From: Stenopsyche tienmushanensis
Taxonomy: Eukaryota > Arthropoda > Insecta > Trichoptera > Stenopsychidae
Reading direction: 5' to 3'
Length of the DNA: 64,000 nt
NCBI GenBank assembly: GCA_008973525.1
Contig: WACJ01000521.1
Span: forward strand, 2,170,001-2,234,000
Shown here: piece by piece, positions 24,262-37,007 of the stretch
Layout of the letters: each line of letters opens with the position of its first letter
How positions within the stretch are numbered: position 1 is the first letter of the stretch
Program-made: the position numbers and the translations under genes
Notes under the pieces: model-generated
Seen by the model: only the letters and a program-made list of their open reading frames with translations
What the model was told of the DNA's origin: nothing
Databases searched by the model: none

Positions 24262-24370
24262 GGGGGCAAAACAGGGGGCCCACCATGGGCGAAACGTGGT
24301 GCAAAACGCAGAATACCAATCGGGTCGAGAGTTGCACATGGTTTTTATTTTACTTGGCCATTCTACTTAA
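24262..24370 (+). repeat. Dispersed repeat family K, copy 1
   Basis: CACCATGGGCGAAACGTGGT, GCAAAACGCAGAATACCAAT and TGCACATGGTTTTTATTTTA recur in reverse complement at about 31005-31110. Confidence 0.5.
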
Positions 24371-24409
24371 CATGAATCAAGACTGATTGACTCTGTCCGT
24401 TTTTTAATA

Positions 24410-24680
24410 TCTGTACCAAGTTGTCTGATTGTAAAATTTAAAAAACCCACCCGATCAGTCTTCTTCGGACAACTTAATTTTGTAATGGGAGTTTGTAATC
24501 GTTCTGTAGACATGTTCAGGTATTGCATCCGATCGCGAGGTGTTCATTCGTCATATCAGCGATCCGAAAAGCGGACCAGTTGGACCCGCAGACCTTGTGA
24601 CCACTCCGTCCTCTTTTAGGGCTTCTTGCGGAATTTTCTATAATCTGTGCGATCATTGAAGATTCATTAGAGGTTAACTT
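24410..24680 (+). repeat. Dispersed repeat family J, copy 1
   Basis: It shares with 42305-42560 the blocks GATTGTAAAATTTAA, CACCCGATCAGTCTTCTTCG, TTCTGTAGACATGTTC, AAAAGCGGACCAGTTG and CCTCTTTTAG. The GGACCAGTTGGACCC core recurs near 2680 and 49655. No class assigned. Confidence 0.55.
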
Positions 24681-24897
24681 TTTTAAAAAATTGAAGAGAG
24701 AGGGGGGCTTAAGTTAGATACTTGGCACGGGTGCGTCACACCCTCGTTACGGTTCTGATCAAGTAAATCGATGTACACATTTTTAATGCATGTCTAATAG
24801 ACCCAAGGAAATACCAAAAAAGGAAACGCATTAGAATAAAAAGCCGAACATTTTGGGATTAACTGATTTTTTTCAAATCACAAAATACAATTAAAAA

Positions 24898-24946
24898 AAA
24901 ACCTACCCCAATTTTTGTATGGGTGCCTAACTTTCTATAGCGTTGT
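24898..24946. mobile_element. Family F MITE fragment
   Basis: TTTGTATGGGTGCCTAACTT then TCTATAGCGTTG matches the internal part of the family next to its right end. Confidence 0.45.
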
Positions 24947-25069
24947 TAATTACTATGGCTTAATTATCAACATCTTCTCTAATTTAATTGGTTTTATTCT
25001 TGTCAATATTTTTTAACCCTTTGATTAGGTATTTTTTACCAGGTATTTATTGAAATGTTCAGAATATAC

Positions 25070-25262
25070 AAAAAAAAATAATTAATTAATTAAATTAAAA
25101 AATTGTATGCTGGTAAAGTGTATTGGGTAAAAAAAAGAGCAGTCCTAGTTGATACGATTGAAAAAAGTAGTTTTTTTTATAGTAGGACAGGCCACGTCAC
25201 TAAAATGGCTATAAATCCGTAAATAATTTTGGAATTTATAAAAATTCTATACTAGACCTTAA
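25070..25262 (+). repeat. Dispersed repeat family B, copy 2
   Basis: It carries GTAAAGTGTATTGGGTAAAA, GTCCTAGTTGATACGATTG, AGTAGGACAGGCCACGTCAC and ATAAATCCGTAAATAATTTT. It is shorter than the other copies. Confidence 0.5.
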
Positions 25263-25365
25263 GCATTGTTGCTCTATTTGTATGTCCACCACTTATCGCC
25301 CACACAGATCCATTTTTTTTCTCAGGATCGCTCCGCATGAATGAAGCGCTAAGAATCGCTATTTT
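25262..25365 (-). repeat. Short repeat family E, copy 3
   Basis: It keeps CCACTTATCGCCCACACAGA, TTTTTCTCAGGATCGCTCCG and CATGAATGAAGCG. It ends about 10 bp before family-C copy 2. Confidence 0.5.
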
Positions 25366-25374
25366 TAAGAATAT

Positions 25375-25560
25375 TTAAACGTGTAGGGGTACATTTACAA
25401 TACGACCTTGCCATCGATGTGCGAGTGTATGCAAGACACTCTCTCTGTCTCTGTCTCCGATTCATTAATCTTCGCACTCAATATGCGAGAATGCTCTTTA
25501 TGTATCAAATCCGTACATATGCGCGATTACTTATTAACAGTTTAAATCATCGGTGAGTGA
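25375..25560 (+). repeat. Short repeat family C, copy 2
   Basis: It runs from AACGTGTAGGGGTACATTTA through TCTGTCTCCGATTCATTAAT to ATATGCGCGATTACTTATTA. It lies directly beside a family-E segment (25262-25365). Confidence 0.6.
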
Positions 25561-25564
25561 GATC

Positions 25565-27412
25565 TTGTTTTAAATGGATCATGTATTAGAAAATACATTA
25601 TCATTTATTTGTAGTTAGAATGAATTATAACTGAATAAAACCACGTTTAAATGCTCTTATGTCGATTAAATTATATCCGAACGAAACGCTATAAATCTCT
25701 GTATATTATTGCTATTTGATTTGCACTTTGAATTCTTGTCTTTATTACCATATCGCGTATTTCTGTCAAGATGCTGTCGAGATATTTAAAGTGGTTTTTA
25801 TTTTCTATTGTGCCTGATATTGCTTCTAAGCATGGAGCGTTTTACATCTGAATACATTTGGCGATTTAAACATCTCTTAAGATTTATTCGTTTTAATATA
25901 AATTCTATACTTGCGAATTTGCGCATCATATTTGCGGGAATATCGCCATGCGTTTCTTTAAATAAACACGACATGCTTTGGAATATTTTAAATTTGGTCA
26001 ACTCTAAATCTGTCAAACAATGTCATAAAAATTGCTCCGAAATGGCAAACATGCGGTTAAGCATAATTTTTATGCATGGTCAAAAATAAATATGCTATTC
26101 TATCGTCCCGAAGAGAAACATTGTTTGACATCGAATCTCACAACATTTCCAATTTTATATACGTCTTTCTTTCATAGCGTATGAATTTATTTAAGGAAAA
26201 CAGCGATATATCGCTTCGCTAAGGATTTGTACATTTTTGTTGATTGATTAAATTTGGCAATCATTTTTGACTGCTTTCATAAGATGAAAAATTGTGTATC
26301 GAAATAGACACAATTTTTGATGGTACAAATGATCAATACAATTCCCGGGGCGCCACTAAAGGGCTTCATCTTCATTTCCTCATCTCAGATATTTATCCCC
26401 ATTGGATAGCAGTTACAAGAGACATTCCATAAATCGGCGAAGATTTCCCAACAGTCATTGTTACTTTTCTGTATGTGCTTTATGCTTCTTGAGCGATTAG
26501 TGCAAAAAATATGAACCCAATGCTCTTAGCGTTATGCCCAACAAATCACCGCAATAAACAACCAATATCAAATTACACGTATTTTCATTTTACGGATCGC
26601 TCTTTAACATGATAATTTCATAACTGACTCTCGCTAATCACCATTGTTTGTGGTAGATAGTTGGGCAAGATCTGCCATAATTTTCTTGTATAAGAACTGC
26701 CACAAAAAAAGAAACAAAGAGTCGCGCATGCTTTATTTACGAAGCTATTATTAGAAGGAAGTGAGATGTAACTTATGTTTATGGGCGACTTTCTTTGTGT
26801 TTTAAAACATAAAAATTACTCAAAAAACGTTTAAAGACTGTAATTTGCAAAAAAAAAGCCAAATAAAATATAAATTTATAAATCAAAAACAGATTTCTTT
26901 ATATATTTATTTTATTTTTATGAAATAATCACATATTATATGTATCTATTACACAAAAAATATATACACACACAATGTAAAACGTACAAACACGCCATGC
27001 GATAATTGCTGACGGTAATTCAACGTATACATATCGTCACAATGCACATTCAATGATAGCTATTATATAATTTCATAACAAAATGATGGTTATATTAATG
27101 CAAAAACCTTTATGGGTATGCATATAATAAATTAATAAAGTTTTGTCGCAAATGGATGAATTGTATAGGAATGTATACGGTATAAACAAACAAACATTAA
27201 TTTTTGTATACAAAAATATCATTTATTTATGTATATAAATACATTTATATAAGGGATCGTATGGATATAAATATTTATAATTAAAGATCATCTACTGTTG
27301 AAATTTTATAATGTATAAAATATCAATAGAATCAAAGGCAGCATTCCATAAATATTTATATTTAAAAAATAAATTCCAGCAAGTCCCTAGATACAATACT
27401 GTGTATACATAG
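25565..27412. other. No gene seen
   Basis: AT-rich. The overlapping antisense frames at 25798-26089 lack a recognisable domain. Confidence 0.5.
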
Positions 27413-27861
27413 TGTAACATTGAGGTAAGGGCGCTTTTGGGGGCTGAGTCCCCACGTGCTCATCGGGATGACCGCGCTAGCACACGGGTCCGTTTTTCCA
27501 TCGGACCGTGGTATTGCTTGACGAATGGATAGGAATAGACAGGCGTTGAATAGAAAAACTTTATTTTTCTAATTAACTATTTATTTCACACGAAAGATAG
27601 AGAGATCTGGCTGCAGGAGGGACTACTTCCCGCAGCCAAGGCCAACCGACGACTCTCCCGACACCCGACTCCTGCGCGTCATTCCCCAATCGGCAACAGT
27701 GCACGCGCAAGAAGCGAACGTCTCCGCAGGACGACAAGAGATGGCACTATTAAAATAACACATTGCACCTGAAGAGAGACGGACAATGTCACTGTTAATC
27801 TGGTGAATTAAATCTGCTCAGATTTATGGCGCTACTACGTGGTGATGTTAAATCGCCAACA
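27413..27861 (-). mobile_element. LTR, gypsy-like family A, copy 5 (longest copy)
   Basis: The plus-strand boundaries are TGTAACATTGAGG at the left and GCCAACA at the right, so on the minus strand the LTR runs TGTTGGCGATTTAACA to GTTACA, about 449 bp. It keeps the segment with CCGCGCTAGCACACGGGTCC that copy 4 has lost. No clear flanking duplication is visible. Confidence 0.7.
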
Positions 27862-28162
27862 AGCGCTCAATCTTAAAATAAATAAATCAATATCACTATG
27901 TCAAGTATGAAAGTATAATAACTATCACCTGATTTAGCCAAAAGTGCGGCATGACGATATATAGACGTTAAACTACTGACGTTAAAAAAATACGATACAG
28001 GTTTTGTGTTGTACCTGCAAATATTTTATTTTGTGTGCAATAGTTTCATGTACATATGAAAGTTTCTCAGTGAAGTTATCCAGATCGCTTTTTTTTTGCT
28101 TAAACATTGATTAAATCCCCATTTAAGTAATAGATACTCGGTAAAAAACCACAAATAAAATG

Positions 28163-28240
28163 ACAATATTGAGCATTTTCTGGAAAATCGATATATGAGA
28201 CTGTTGTCAGTATCAGGGGACTGTGTATTTAAATTTAAAA
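28163..28240 (+). repeat. Short repeat family L, copy 3
   Basis: ATTGAGCATTTTCTGGAAAA, GAGACTGTTGTCAGTATCAG and GGGGACTGTGTATTTAAATT match the family. Confidence 0.45.
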
Positions 28241-28244
28241 TGCG

Positions 28245-30570
28245 GCTTTATTTTTAAAATGCGTAAGCAAAAACATTTAGTTGTGAATTAAATTTGTAGA
28301 ATTTCTATGCATTTTTAAAAGTATATTTGATTTGAAGAGTTTCTTTGCGCTCATATACATTTATTCCACATTTGAACTATTGTGGTACAGGGGACTGTTT
28401 TATTAATGATCGACTTATTGCAACCTGTTTCAACTTGGATTTATTATTTTTTCGGACTCACAATTAAAAGCAATTTTATGCAAATCCTTAAAAGCAGATT
28501 TATCCTTTAATGCGACGATCGCGTCGGGATAAATAGATGGATCGTGAATTTTTATCCGTTTTTTTTTTATCTGTGCGGTCTTTGAATAAAATTAAAATTA
28601 TGCAGCGAGTTTTCTTCATGCCTCGAGGCGCATAGCACCCAAAATTAATCCTATCCCCAGACAATGGCGTTTTTAAACCCGAACCCGATTCCTGACGAAA
28701 ATCACCGTAGCTTTGTTTTAATCCCGTTCAACCCTTTGGCGCACAGAAATCACTCGCATTCTAGCATTTTGTAGTCGGCTCGTTAATTTTTACAGACGGC
28801 GATATATAGCATTTAAGCACTCTAAGTGGCAAATCGATTATATTATCATTATTTATTATTGTTTGAGGGGGGAGATGTAAATGGAAATGGGTGGAAAATC
28901 ATAAAGCGATGTGTGAGTGTCTTCTTATTGGAGCACACCTGTCACCGGGTGACGGGCGAAACGGGCGCCCGAATTCAGTCGGTTTCGGCCCAACGCGGTG
29001 GTCGCACGCGTTCCTTCAAACTCGTATAACGACACTCCGTATTAAGTCATCGGACCGCGATGACGATTTTATAAATCGTCGCAAAAATTCAAGAGTTCCA
29101 TCGAGGATAATCGGGAACATGAATAGTGCAAATTGAGATAGTTAGTGATCACACGTTTGAATTTGAGGATGTTTCGCGTGTATTTCTTCTGTTTGAGTGA
29201 ATGAAGGTCCTTGCGGAAATTCGATCTAAACTATGATATAAAAAAGGGGATATTTCCGACGCTTAATTTAGGGAGGTTGTCTATTCCGCGGGATGGGCAT
29301 CCCTATTTCGTTATAAATGGACCGCCGGGGCAAATGTGTCTGAAAACCGGAAAATTTGATTTGCAAAGACTCGTGGAAAAATCTGATTTTATTTGTTTAT
29401 TATTTAAAATATATTTTTTTGCTATAGCATATTTATTCAGTGGGCTTATACTGCGTTCCTTATTTAAATGAGGGATGTAAATCTTGCGATTTTCCATTTA
29501 AGAATATGCTCAACATCCCTAAAGGTTCATCCCTTTTTATCCTTCCACTGAAATATATCTAAGATAAATTTAAGCAAATTGATTCGCTTTATTGGATTTA
29601 TTAATCCGGACTTTAAAAACACATAAATCTGAAAAAAAGACATCCAATCCATGACATTTATATATCGTTAAGATTATTTTATGATTTTTTTTCTAAGATT
29701 TCTAAAAGTTCATTCATGTTTGCCATTTCCATTTAAATAGGCTAAAGACCGCGTTTATCTCATATCAAAGACGCGATCTGCTTAGGTGTTCGATGTTAAT
29801 TATCAACATAAGAGTATCTGATGGCCTTCTTTCGATTCGCACAATGACATCAAAAATTAAAAACCATTATCTTCCATCTGTTTCGAAAAGCCTACAACAA
29901 AAAAAAAGTTTCCAATCAGAGCCCCAAATAGAAAGGACTCGGAAATTGGATCTAAAAATTGGCATGATGCGATTAATCGGTACAATAATTTAACAGTTAC
30001 TTTATTAGAGGCCGCATACAGCCAATAATTTGTACTTATCGCAGACAAGTAATTAAGTATCTCATTTTGGATATTAAATTTTGCCATTTGAAATATTATG
30101 TTTGGCGAGCTCTATTTACATGGCTCTTTTTTGCTCCGGCGCTGCAGGATGCCATTTGGTCTCTTGGTGGTGAACTTGGCCTCCAACTTTGGATGTTTCT
30201 AATTAAAGTCGAAAGGTTCCACACACAATGGGCATCGGGACGCGCTCGTTCAAATCGTATTCGATAGCTCTGATGAAACGGATTGTCCTGCTTGAGTGGA
30301 AGCCATCGGAGAATATGTGTTGTGATGGACCGTGGCTTTTGTCGTTCAGTCTGTCTTTAATGGATCGTAAATTGAAATGGTTATTATTACACAAAAAATC
30401 TATTCAATCCATTGTGCTTTGCTATATTTGTCTTTGGATTATATTTCCTAATACATTTCGCATGCCGCAAGTCCTTTATTTGTGAAGCTTACAAAGCTCT
30501 CTTCGCAGTGTTGAGCTTCAACGTCTGGTTGCATTAAGTATTCATCGCGGATTTGATGACGATCGCATTT
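28245..30570. other. No gene assigned
   Basis: A GC-richer patch at 28930-29070 (GGGCGAAACGGGCGCCCG, CGGTGGTCGCACGCG) and a frame at 29211-29471 (YFVINGPPGQ) stand out, but neither could be assigned. Confidence 0.4.
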
Positions 30571-30574
30571 TGCT

Positions 30575-30678
30575 AATACCCGTTGATTAGTAATCGCGCA
30601 TATGTGCGTTTGAATACAAATGGTACACAGAGAGCATTCTCGCACATTCGGTGACAGAGACGGGTGTCTTGCGTCTCA
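30575..30678 (-). repeat. Short repeat family C, copy 3 (partial)
   Basis: It begins CCCGTTGATTAGTAATCGCG, keeps GAGCATTCTCGCACATTCGG, and passes directly into family E at about 30685. Confidence 0.55.
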
Positions 30679-30679
30679 T

Positions 30680-30752
30680 CATTCATTTATGGATATACAA
30701 GCTTGATTCACGCTGCGTGGTCCTGAGAGAAAAGTGGATTTATCTATCTCGA
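30680..30752 (+). repeat. Short repeat family E, copy 4
   Basis: TTCATTTATGGATATACAAG, CTTGATTCACGCTGCGTGGT, CCTGAGAGAAAAGTGGATTT. It is fused to family-C copy 3 on its left. Confidence 0.55.
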
Positions 30753-31004
30753 GTCAATTTTCAGAGTAATGATAATAAGAAGTGCATGTTTTCAACCTTT
30801 TTATTGTGACAGAGGATCCTGTTCAATTTTTCTTGCATTATATTTGGATAAGATAAGATTTGGTGTCCACGAAAACGGTATCCATAGACTTATCTGGCGC
30901 AATAAGCAATTATTATCTGCAGACGCATGACGGGATTTGACGGCTGTGTACGTCAAAGTGATAATACTGCTATATCAATTACCGTGATAATGCATTTAGA
31001 GTAG

Positions 31005-31110
31005 AATGGTCAAGTAAAATAAAAACCACGTGCAACTCTCTCAATCGGATCGGTATCCTGCGTTTTGCGCCCCAAGCACAGTTGCGCCCATGGCAGGCAC
31101 TTGCTTACGC
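31005..31110 (-). repeat. Dispersed repeat family K, copy 2
   Basis: AAAATAAAAACCACGTGCAA, CGGTATCCTGCGTTTTGCGC and GCGCCCATGGCAGG are the reverse complement of 24262-24370. Confidence 0.5.
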
Positions 31111-31439
31111 CCTACGGCCCTGATTATAAATACAAGTAGGGCATTGTAAATAAAGCGCTATGAAGCGCTGCACGCAGCATGTGCGTACATACTCATCAAT
31201 GCTCAATAAAAATTTGTTCCATAAACTGGTATTAAATTAATGCAATTATACAATCATAACAGGGACGCAAAAATTAGCACACTATGATAAAAAGATGTCA
31301 TTAATGGAATATTAATTTTATAATTCATTTTCGTGATTCTAAATTATTTTATATTTAATTTCTTACAAAATTACTATAAAAATGTGGGTTAAACAATATT
31401 TCTAAATAATTAAATTTGCGCATTTACTTCATTTCTTCG

Positions 31440-32080
31440 ATGTCCAACTGACGGACAGAATGGGCTACGAGAATTGGTATTCTTCCCGCAGGCTGGTTCG
31501 TAATCTCGTGGCTGTGATATCTTCGTGCACAAATTTTAAAATAATTTTGGTTTTTTTTGCATATTATCAAAGATTAGACTTTTAGAAATATACATTCTGT
31601 GGGAATTTCCAAAATTCTAATTATTTAAGAAGTTATAGCTATTTGAACTTTTTTTAAGAAACTACTTTTTTAACACGGTTGACATGATATCTCAAGTTTT
31701 AATTAAATGGTTTACTTCAAATTTAGTAAAAAACTTTTTTTAAATATTTTTTTTATTTTGTTTAACAGATTTATGTCAAAATTTTATTTTAAACTATTTA
31801 AAAAATATATGAAAAATAAAGCCAAAATATGACTTTTTTTATGAACAGTCACCATTTTGTGTTTTTTAAATTTTTAAAATTATTTTTTGAGGTAGGAACT
31901 ATAGCGACATTTTTATTAATTAAAAAAAGCGACATTTATTTTTAAAAAAAATTAATTTACAATAATAAAAAGGCTGAAATTGTGTCAACCAGGACACAAA
32001 CTTTTTTTGCTCCTTACACTTTTAACAACTTTTTTAATTTATTTTTTGTATATTTTAAAAATGTCAATATCTAATAAAAT
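31440..32080 (-). repeat. Dispersed repeat family B, copy 3
   Basis: It is in inverse orientation: the TATTCTTCCCGCAGGCTGG hairpin side comes first, then TCGTAATCTCGTGGCTGTGA, TATCTTCGTGCAC, ACACGGTTGACATGATATCT and CAGATTTATGTCAAAATTTT. Confidence 0.6.
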
Positions 32081-33699
32081 AATGTAAATTAAAAATGTAT
32101 TTTTTAATATCGCTTAAAGAAGAAAATTATGGAAATCTTCAACACTTCAACTTTCACAATATTCATATTTTATAAATGATAAACAATAATTTAGCTTCAA
32201 TCATATTGTTCATTTGAAATTCCTTACATGAAATATTTTTTTGAAAAAAGGATTGTTCTATAAAAATCAACCCTTGTGAATGATTAATATATCAAATATT
32301 CTTTCTTATATTGCCATTATTTTCCAATTTTCGACGACTTTTTTGCATTAATCTGGCTGAATTTGCTGGATGGCGTTCGTTATATTAACTTTGAGGGCAT
32401 CAATTTCTTGCAGTTTATATGGATAGACCTAAGATTTAAGATAGCTCCAAAAATAAGGCGTTAAAAGCGTTAAACAACACGATCTTGCTGTTGTAACGAC
32501 ATGTCACATTGAAAAATTAATATATTTTTAATCATGGGTCCCAGGATTAAATAAATCCCCATATTATATTACAGTAGTAGGCAAACTTTAAATACATGTG
32601 ATACCTCTCAAACATAATCATGTATTACATGACAAGTAGACTCGCACAAAAAAAACAAGTACTAATTGTTTTGTTATTAGAGTTGGGAGAGATTTGTATG
32701 TAAATAATTATGCAAGTCGTGATATTATCGGCTCACCGACAATTACCAATCGACAATGGGCAGTTCTTCGTAATAAGATACGCAAACCTATTATAGAAAA
32801 CCAAATAGTTATTACAGCGAATTTATTGCTTTTTAATTTTAATTTATTTTTTTGTGCAGATCGAATACACTCTAATTATTAGGCTCAGAACGGCCGATAT
32901 ATTATTTTATTGTATGCCGTATTTTTTGTGCGATTGTTCTCTTGTTGTATGAAAATGCTTTAGCGATAGGCTTTGGAGGTCTATAAAATTAATTCATACA
33001 GACTTCAGATGGCATTTAATGACGATGAAGATCCTATATTATGAGAATTCGTATCCTTAATGTCGCGACAACCGATAATGACGACGTAAAGAAAAATCTT
33101 TGAAAAAGAAAAACGCAACGAGGTCGTTATGACTAAAGTTCATGATGTAGGAGCTAAAATAAAAAACATTTATATGACAATTTTCCGTTATGAAAATGGC
33201 GAATATTCAGCGAAAATAAAAGAAAAGCCTATGACTTATTTACTGAAGGTTTTCCTTTGAATTCGATCCAAATAAATGAGTTATAATCCAAACGTGGCAA
33301 GTCTTCGCTGGGTCAATGATCAACGAAAAATCTTTATGGAAGTCATTATTTTTTATTAGCATTTCAAAGTTGTTCAAGCGCCAGAATAAAACTTTTCATA
33401 AATGGTAGATTTCTAGCGTAAGTTTGTTAAAAAATGGACGCTCAGATAAGAAATTAGTGAACGATGAATGCCCGATGAAATTATTCATTTTAAAAGATCT
33501 CAAATCTTTTCCCTTTAAAGCTTTAATTTATGGCTGAGGAAATAAATTGAAAATTTATCTTTGCGACATAATGACACTGAATTATCGCAATCTCTCAAGG
33601 CCTATATGTACAAAGTCACCCTAAAATCTCTTTCGATATACAGTTCTTAATATATTCTATCAATTATACGAGGATCATCCATGTCTATCGGCTATTTTG
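32081..33699. other. No gene seen
   Basis: AT-rich interval, short frames only. Confidence 0.55.
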
Positions 33700-33955
33700 T
33701 GCAGTCATATTAAATTCTTCCGACGGAGAGATCGTCGCGCACTCCTACCACCTCCCGTTTGTGCGAAATCCGCGCATTCAATTATTTTTATACTTTGCAT
33801 ACCACCGCAAATATCCATATAAATCTCATGGAGGATTATGGTAGTGATGTGATGAGTCGACAATAAATAATTTCTGATGAATCATATGACGCTTGACGAC
33901 CATAACGAAGAGTTTACTGACGTTTCTCTACACGAACGAGACATGGGTATATCAA
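33700..33955 (+). pseudogene. HTH_48-type mariner transposase fragment, copy 2
   Basis: It shares the leader AAATTCTTCCGACGGAGAGA and TCGTCGCGCACTCC, then blocks resembling a YGSDVMSRQ segment and LDDHNEEFTDVS. Stops are frequent. No catalytic motifs follow. Confidence 0.6.
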
Positions 33956-34254
33956 CACACCCCCAAAATAAAAAAAAACTGGAATAAGACAATGGCATAC
34001 AAAAGCTGGTACTCTGATTATAGAAATACCTCAATCTCGACGACGATTACGTTGATAAAAAGCTTAATATATTCGTGAAGTATCCAGTGAATTTCAATCA
34101 AATACAAGTATTTTTCGTAAATATTAAAACGTTCTAATGATGACCGACTGAGTGCAACGCTTTCGCAATGTCGAAGTTATTCAGTATTCCGCTAAATTCT
34201 AAATATTTTTTATAGACACATGCATTTTCTTATCATTGTAAAATATGAATTTCA

Positions 34255-35265
34255 TATAAGGAGTATCGAAAAGTATTCGCGTATTTAGTATAAACAGTTC
34301 AAATTAATTTTAAACATTTTTTTTTAATATACAACATTATGAATTATAATCTCTTTCGTTAATTAACACATCTTCTCATCGATTTAGCAGTCCTTCGATC
34401 CCTTTTTCGTAAAAACTTTTCGAATTTAAGTTTTAAATGGATTTCTGAATCTGCAATATTATTTTTTATAAAACAGTATCGTCTCCTTTTTGTTGAATAA
34501 ATACGGATTTTCAAGACAAAATTTCTAATTATCGATAATTAACCTCAAGCGGGCAAGTTCTTTCTTCAAGGACTCAATATATATTTCGATGACGTATATA
34601 TACGTCCTAACCAATTTGATGCAGTTTGCTTTGGACGTATATATACGTCATGCCCACTTTACAGATTAACTTGTGCAGTTATAGTTTCTCGCGGTTTGTC
34701 TTGTCAAAAAGACCAAGAAATGAAGGCTTGCGATACCTATCCTACCCCATAACAACCCATCCTATTCGTTTTGCCGATAAGTTTTAAATGTATTTGCACG
34801 GTGATCCATGAGAATCGCAGTCTTTGCAATAACTCCTCTGTTGTTTACCATGGATGTGACTCGATTATTAGGGATTTTAGTGCATCGTTATCAAAATTTA
34901 GGGATCGTTTCATTCTCGATTCATCCATTAAGCTCCTATTGTCCTATTTAAATTTCTGGAACCGATATTTGTGGACTGTTACCACTACACCATAAACATC
35001 TTTGAGTATTTTATTGACTTTTGTAGCATTCCAACCCAAATCAAAGAAAAAACAATATACAATGCTAGATGTGGACTTTGTTAGTTTTAAATCGAGACAT
35101 TTCACCCTTAACAGTATAAAAAATCAATAACCAAAAACATAATTTTTGACAATAGTTCTGTAAATAAAATAACTAACAAAGATGTTTCTTTCACTCTGTC
35201 TGGATACAAAATGAGCTTAAACATAATATTTTAAAAATATTAGTTTATTGTGTACTTTAATTTGT
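34255..35265 (-). mobile_element. Mariner-like element, second family, transposase relic
   Basis: The plus-strand left part reads AGTATCGAAAAGTATTCGCG. The minus strand around 34750-35060 gives FDLGWNATKVNKILKDVYG, RFQKFK, LKSLIIESHPW, TTEELLQRL and HLKLIGKTNRMG, matching the N-terminal helix-turn-helix region of mariner transposases (typically GD..L..LVE.DP..T.REL....HLK.IGK). Several stops interrupt it. A diverged copy lies at about 58.6-59.2 kb. Confidence 0.7.
34591..34649. repeat. Two identical 16-bp palindromes in inverted context
   Basis: GACGTATATATACGTC occurs at 34591-34606 and again at 34634-34649. With flanks, the left ATGACGTATATATACGTCC is the exact reverse complement of the right GGACGTATATATACGTCAT, so self-palindromes are nested in a 19-bp inverted repeat. 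Confidence 0.8.
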
Positions 35266-35269
35266 TACC

Positions 35270-37007
35270 CACTTCCATTCATTCAAAGTTGATCACTTGG
35301 TATTTTTGCCTGGATTTATAAACAAGCGTATGTGTTTTATTGGTTTGTTGGAACATAAAGGACACCCCAAGTGATGAGAGCAATCTCTCTCGCTCCATTT
35401 CCTTGGGCAGGATCAATCACTCCGGAGCAAAAATAAAATCGAATACGGAATGCGAGAGTACATTAGCGTCTGGAAAGCAGGTCGTTTAGACTTAAAACAT
35501 ATTACAGGACTCAAATCCCATAGCAATCATGTAGATTAAGTGGTGACGCGAGAAAGGAAGCAGCTTTAGAGCGATTCGCATCTAGAAATAAACACGCAAA
35601 TTTATGCAGGAATACTCAGCATCTTACTCTACCTCTCCGCATCCTGTCTTTAAGCACTTCATTTTTTCGGGTCATTCCAAGCATACGTGCCTGCGAAATT
35701 TTAGTGTTGATGTCATTTCCGATGAGAATTTCTCTCCATTCGCCTAAGGTCAGCATCGAACATTAATTTCCTTGGGATAAAAAACACAGCTAACGATGAA
35801 AGCCAGTCGGACGTAGCAAAATATTTGCTGGCTGCTTTAGCTCCACTTTAATATAAATATGTATCAAGATAGTTGAGATGTAACATCAATTATTGTAAGA
35901 TATACCTAATCTTATTTCGAGCTTAGTGGCTATTTTAACAAAGTTTCCCCATTTAGTTCGTTCAATTTATTTTTGAAACGTTTCCTGGCTAGACTGCTCT
36001 GGATAGGCATTCTTCATATTACATCATTTGAAAATAGATGTAACATACGACCAAGTGAACACATTACATTCTCAATAACCAATATTTTTAATTTTGAAGC
36101 ATTTGAATGATGAATTTGACGAAGATTTTAAACAAAAAGCGATTTTTAATGCTTTAAATACCAGCGACTCACCGGTGAGTCCCTGTATTTTTTCGCAGAA
36201 ATAATAATATTTCTCAATATTAAAAAATATTATGCTAGGGATGCACATTGGTGAATCAAAAAATGTCTTTAAATTTTAATGGATCTTGGTGTTTCTATTT
36301 TATTGTTAAATAAATTCGATAAAAGTAATTAGGGCTGCCCATTGAATGATCTTTGCTACGTAACTTAATTCAATGTGGGATGTATTGGTCAAAACACCTT
36401 GTAAAAAACTGTTCTTATTAGTATTATTAGTAAATTGAGACAACTCTAAATAAAAATAAAAAAAACCATTATAATGACATGTACATAATATTAATAAAAA
36501 ATAAATATATTCATTATATTTTGTGGCAACCCTGAACAATAAATGTTCAAAAGCCGTAAATGATCCCACAGAACAGCGTGTGGGATACATGCATATACTA
36601 GCACACACACAAGTTGCCTTCAGACAATAAAATATACAAGTTAAACAACTGTTTATGCATTTTCTAATGCTAAAATAGTTCGAGGAATGTGCTTACCCGT
36701 TTCATCTATTTCCCTTTTATAAGAATGTGGGTAAAATTTAGCTTCTTTTAATTTTATAAAAATGTTTTCATTTATTTTATTACGCTATATCTATAGATAA
36801 AGTGAATTATTTTATATACCTTGTTCCATAAATACTTACCACACAGTTACAGTTATCAATGCTCAAATCATGATCTGAGCATTTGACGTTGAAAACGTTT
36901 GACTTTTGGTTAACAGTTTTTGATTTCCGCTATTGTAGGAGTTCTTCGGAGAAAACCGGTTTTTATATTCTCCAAATTTATTTTTAAAAAAATGTGTCCT
37001 AAAAATA
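35270..37007. other. No gene seen
   Basis: AT-rich. A 100-codon minus-strand frame at 36306-36608 shows no recognisable domain. Confidence 0.5.

Noticed and set aside
36165..36182. ACCGGTGAGT as another possible recursive or donor site
   Set aside because: No AG|GT junction and no pyrimidine tract before it.
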